A DNA stretch of 64,000 nucleotides from Phallus indusiatus. Taxonomy: Eukaryota; Basidiomycota; Agaricomycetes; Phallales; Phallaceae. Location of the stretch: NCBI GenBank assembly GCA_027605045.1, contig JAQFWX010000162.1, forward strand, positions 1-64,000. Direction: 5' to 3'. The translations under genes were made by a program, and so were the position numbers. The notes beneath the pieces were generated by a model. It was not told the DNA's origin. It saw only the letters and a list, made by a program, of their open reading frames with translations, and did not search any database. Positions 60,154 to 64,000 of this stretch are shown here, one piece after another (the first letter of the stretch is position 1; every line of letters starts with the position of its first letter).

Positions 60154-61663
60154 TTAGAATGCAGTGGTTGAGTCGACCTCGATTGTCGGCACGATTGAGG
60201 CGATAAATTTCAAAAACACAATTAAATAAAAGTCCACCCTCATGCCTTCAACAGCATCTGCGTCTGTTGATTTCTTCGCATCATCTCCACCCGATCCAGT
60301 AACTTTGCGAAGGAGCCACTTTCCTTTGCTGCCTTCCTTTCCACGGGGTCGTTGTTGTACTTCCATGACGCCAGAGTTCATTTTTTCAATAATTTTTTTC
60401 ATCACGCTGGCATGTTTACACGGATGAACGGAAGCGGCCTGAATGGAACTGTGAGGGAATGGTTCAATAGTAACGGTTTTCAGGGCATGATCAGCCGATA
60501 CATCCTGGAAAATTTGGGGACCAGTTAATGGTGTTCCTTTCTATAATAACAAGAAATGAGAAAAACAGCTGGAAAATATTAAAACCGACATGCCTCGTCG
60601 TAGCCCAATAGCCATACTCGTGGGGTTTGATAATACTTGTCATATGTAATCATAACATCGTATGTCCGCACTTGCAGCAGATTACCCTTAGCAACTTCAA
60701 CCTCCCTACTAGTATTAGATACCTGTGCGACAATCAGGGGGAAATAGCGTACTCGACGGCCTGGGTTACTGGCTTGGCAGTCGCCTCATCCTCCTCTGCT
60801 TCCAAATTTTCCTCCTCCATGTCTGGAATATCATCCAAATCAGGGATCACACCTGAATCATCCGCAGAAGTAGGACCGCCATTCAAATTCAAAGCGTTCA
60901 TGTTACCGGTGACCGATCCAGGACCGTCAATATCGGGGATGTCGTCAATTACTCCAGCTGAAGTTGCTGATTCTCCTGCTTCTGTCCGGGAGTTCAAAAG
61001 AACAGCAGTAGACGCTTTAACTTATGCAACTTACTCCGACCTGCATGGGTCTCAACCCACTCGTCATCTTTATCGTTAGAACCACCTTCGGCAAAAGATA
61101 CGAGTCTTTCAGCGTCTTCATCGGCATCGGTATATGCAAGCGAGGTCGCACGTCGTAAACAAGGAACTATCTCATGTGTCAAATTCAGATCAAGATACCA
61201 AAAGGCCAATCTGTATTTCTCACCTCCACGCGTCACCAAATACTGCTTGTCTGAAGGTAGATAATCGCGAGCTTTCGCTTGATCGCCTTTATGCCTTTGA
61301 TGATGAAAGGATGAGCGAAAGGTTTTGGTCGTATTACAAATTTCCCCTCACCAAGACCAGACCGGAAACTTGTAGGTCAGAAAGTCACCAGCAGCGACGA
61401 ATTCCTCTGTTTTGCTCATTTGTTAAAATCATTGACCCAGGAACAACCCTATTCCACCAACCGGGTGTTATCCTTCCATGCTCTTTAAACTTGCTCTCCT
61501 TCAGGACCTAAAACGCCAGTCGTCAGGAGAAGTAACAATATGGGTAGTCTAAGCCGTCATACAGGGCTCAAATACTCCCTCATCGCCCAATATTGTTGCT
61601 ATATCAGATCATTAGATATCTGTACGCCATAGTCTAGCAAATACACACTTGAATCGCATGCAT
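60154..61663 (-). CDS. ATG3: Atg3, E2-like enzyme for Atg8 lipidation
   Basis: Atg3 transfers Atg8 from Atg7 to phosphatidylethanolamine during autophagosome formation. The start [17 protein letters not shown] is a short exon (ATG 61663) spliced twice to give [34 protein letters not shown]. Then come [23 protein letters not shown], the flexible acidic insert (DDIPDIDG ... [14 protein letters not shown]), [26 protein letters not shown], and the active-site [16 protein letters not shown] with the catalytic Cys. The end [20 protein letters not shown] is standard. The intron at 60541-60593 begins with GC (GAG|GCATGT) and is required to read [14 protein letters not shown]. Stop at 60154. Confidence 0.93.
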
Positions 61664-62204
61664 CTTCGGGATCAGTAAACTTTGACAATGTGCTGCTGAA
61701 TTTGTTTGGTTGAGTGGGCGATATCAGGGCGGCCATGTCCGTGATTAGGTGACGGTAACGCGCGCCTAGCTCATCAAGAAAGGCGCCGATTCAAACATTC
61801 AAATCCTTGTCTCTTACGCAAAACTACCAGATATCGTTCGTGCTGCGGGGGAAGTTGTGGAAGATACCTGGTGTTATCGACCATGTCCGATTTGGTACCG
61901 ATCATCTTGCATGCCTCTGAGCCAGTCCCTCGTATAGGCGGGACGTCTCTGACTCTGTGCGAAAGGACGATTCGAGGGTTTATCGCGTATTCCCACCCGG
62001 AGTTGAGGAAAATCAAAAAACAAGTCGAGACAGTATGTTTACCCCGTACCACTTTATTGTCTTAAATATGAATATTCCTGTATGAAGAAACTAGAACCAG
62101 CTAGTGCACTCTTTTATTAGATAACATACATTCCTCGATATTTACGAAATCGAAAGCAAATGAAGTCAGAACTCAAAAAGAATGAAAGGAAAAGAGGGAA
62201 GTCG
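61664..62204. other. Region between ATG3 and second DUF6699 gene, coding-like but unresolved
   Basis: Contains open frames on both strands at about 61700-62065. On the + strand GADSNIQILVSYAKLPDIVRAAGEVVEDT and, one frame over, STMSDLVPIILHASEPVPRIGG ... HPELRKIKKQVET look protein-like, stop at 62065. On the - strand INPRIVLSHRVRDVPPIRGTGSEACK and TRYLPQLPPQHERYLVVL are also open. I cannot decide the strand. It also holds the ATG3 promoter. Confidence 0.3.
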
Positions 62205-63151
62205 TCAATTAGCAGGCGATACTGGCATTGTTCCAAAACGTACAACCCATACATCACTAGATTGATCTCCGGGCATGAGTCGCTTCCTGGCCAATTCTTC
62301 GTCCTTTTCCAACCCTTTAAACATGCATCTCGGGCCCAACCAATCTACTCGCCGTATGCCCATTGCGACTGTCGACTTGCGCCGATTCTTGTTTGCCTTC
62401 ATCATTAGATACCTTTGGACATCAACTGCCAGTGCCCACTCAGATCGCCTGACCTCTTTATACAGGCTTTCGTACAGAGCCTCCAAGACATCGATGACTG
62501 AAAGTGGTTGTCCGTTGGTAGTGGAGATTGCTATTGTCCAAGGGAAGTCATGAGAAATGAGACATATATATCGCGATTTGTTGGACAACGCTGGCGCCAT
62601 GAGACCCTCACCCCTGCGGGTATTCTTATATAGCTGACGCAAATGGACTGGTGGATCCCGAAGGTCCCATCTGATGGCCCCAGACCCAATGGCTAACATT
62701 TGCGCAGGTGTACCTGCTACTGTCGCTAATGCTCTTTCAAACAACCAGTTAACCAGTTGTTTGAAGCTGGACACGTACTGCTATTATTAACTGGATTCAC
62801 CGTTCTTTGCGACGCCTCTTCCCTGGGGCCCGAATTCCCTCTCGCCATGTTGGATGCTCCAGATGCTGTTCGAGTTAACCTGGGGTAGCGGCTAGTATCG
62901 TTGTCTAACTGGGAGTATTCAGAATGCAACGAGACTTCGGACGCAGCCTTTCGAGTGGGGGTGGGTGCTGCTTCTGGAGGAAGGTATGGGATATTCTCAA
63001 ACGAAACGTGAGGAATGCCGCTTGAGTCAGGACTTTGCCTATTATATGGGCCATGTCTGGTGGATATATTTGAGGCGGCGTAAGATGCTGCCTGACTAGC
63101 GTAGCGATCGGCAACTGAGGAGCTTTTGCGAAGTCTGGAGAGGAACGACAT
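62205..63151 (-). CDS. DUF6699-domain protein, second copy
   Basis: The second DUF6699 protein in the window. The start MSFLSRLRKSSSVADRYASQ (ATG 63151) opens a disordered, Ser-rich leader of about 120 residues. An intron with GTACGT donor near 62770 joins it to STPAQMLAIGSGAIRWDLRDPP. The domain reads ICLISHDFPWTIAISTTNGQPLSVIDVLEALYESLYKEVRRSEWALA, then MGIRRVDWLGPRCMFKGLEKDEELARKRLMPGD, ending VWVVRFGTMPVSPAN. It matches the first copy block by block, and the blocks DFPWT, R-[IV]-DWLG, DELxR and WVV-[KR]-FG are shared. Function unknown; the two are likely old paralogues rather than a recent duplicate, since linkers and leaders differ. Confidence 0.83.
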
Positions 63152-64000
63152 ACTATAATCGACTGGTATCAATCGAGACGAGTGAAGAAGAATTCAGATG
63201 GCTTGTTGTTTCCATGTTAATGCTTTTGGTCCGGTTTGATATTTAGATTTCCTGCAGGAACTCGCGCGTAAGGCAAACGTTGTCAGCGAGAACAGGATAT
63301 TGTTTCTATGACGGAAGTACAGCCTTTAAAACCCCTTACTGCGGCAAGTATGACCTTCATAACCCTTCTTTCTCTGTAGTAACGCTCGCCCTCTTTAGCC
63401 TAGCATATTAATATTACCACTATCCTTCGGGCGGCATGGCTTCGAAGTTTCGAAGTGTCATCATTCTTGTGGTCCGACCCCGTACCGGGAATTAGCCAAC
63501 CACGTAAATTAATGAAAGAATCACGGAATTACTTATCAACTTACACACAAGCGATCTGTGACGGGGATTCCCATAATGTTCTATTGCTTTAATGTTAAAC
63601 TTTCCTCCTTTGGCCTCTCGGAGTACATGACTGTCACTTGTCCAATGACATCCGTTGCGAACCCACGAGCATGATTCTTTGTTGTGGTCACCTTGTGTGC
63701 TACGCACGCTTTGTCCATATGATCCCTTCCCTCACCAAACTGTACTGTTCTTTTCCAATTCTTATAATTTTGGTTTACAAGAGTATTATCCTTTGTCGGC
63801 GCATTGTGTGAAAGTCGACCGCAACTTCACTTTTCTCAGACCACACCGACGAATTCGTATCTCTGCAACGTAAAGCATTTGTATTGTCTCAAACTCCACC
63901 GTTTGTGGGCACAGTGGCATTTGAATTCAAATTATGATTTTCAGGGCTGTCCGAACGTGTTTTATGCATGCCTGATACGAGCGTTGATCCAGCCCGTAAC
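63152..64000. other. Right-end intergenic region
   Basis: Upstream of the second DUF6699 gene, so it should hold its promoter. No gene, RNA gene or repeat that I can support. Confidence 0.4.

Noticed and set aside
1..64000. CRISPR arrays, rRNA genes or further tRNAs
   Set aside because: No regular spaced repeats and no rRNA-like stretch noticed; only one cloverleaf was convincing.

Overview
This is a 64 kb piece of a filamentous fungal genome, most probably a mushroom-forming basidiomycete (Agaricomycetes). Almost every gene is broken by introns of about 50-60 nt with GT/AG (sometimes GC/AG) borders. Several genes belong to families I know mainly from fungi or basidiomycetes: a gelsolin-repeat protein with a DUF4045-like N-terminus, a DUF6534-type membrane protein and two DUF6699 proteins. 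No prokaryotic operon logic, CRISPR array or recognisable transposon is present.

Left part (1-22 kb) is a dense housekeeping block: Vps8 (CORVET), an Ariadne-type RBR ubiquitin ligase, an unassigned mitochondrial-looking protein, an unassigned Ser-rich protein, a gelsolin-repeat protein, a large RhoGAP, a mitochondrial carrier resembling yeast YPR011C, dynactin subunit 2, and an intron-containing tRNA-Ser(GCT). The gelsolin, RhoGAP and dynactin genes concern the cytoskeleton. The RhoGAP and the Ser-rich protein end in the same short motif (DWA-[AS]-AVL).

Middle left (22-34 kb): a possible PD-(D/E)XK-fold protein, a decayed stretch containing a broken copy of mitochondrial processing peptidase beta, a multi-pass membrane protein, GPI mannosyltransferase II (PIG-V/Gpi18), an alpha-arrestin with LPSY motifs, and mitochondrial cytochrome c peroxidase.

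Centre (35-52.5 kb) is the most interesting part. It looks like a small secondary-metabolism cluster: two short-chain dehydrogenases, an integral-membrane terpene cyclase of the PaxB/Pyr4 type, a cytochrome P450, a GMC flavin oxidoreductase and a DUF6534 membrane protein. The two-dehydrogenase block has been duplicated in tandem. The outer copy (35.0-38.3 kb) is decayed and truncated, the inner copy (38.3-42.8 kb) is intact. The cyclase carries at least two in-frame stop codons and the GMC enzyme seems to lack its catalytic His, so the pathway may be losing or changing function. No prenyltransferase or prenyl-diphosphate synthase was found in the window.

Right part (52.5-64 kb): a 4.4 kb gene-poor stretch with a third, diverged copy of the duplication flank, then a DUF6699 protein, a LYAR-type nucleolar zinc-finger protein, Atg3, and a second DUF6699 protein. 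Exon borders were read by eye, so most splice sites are predictions.
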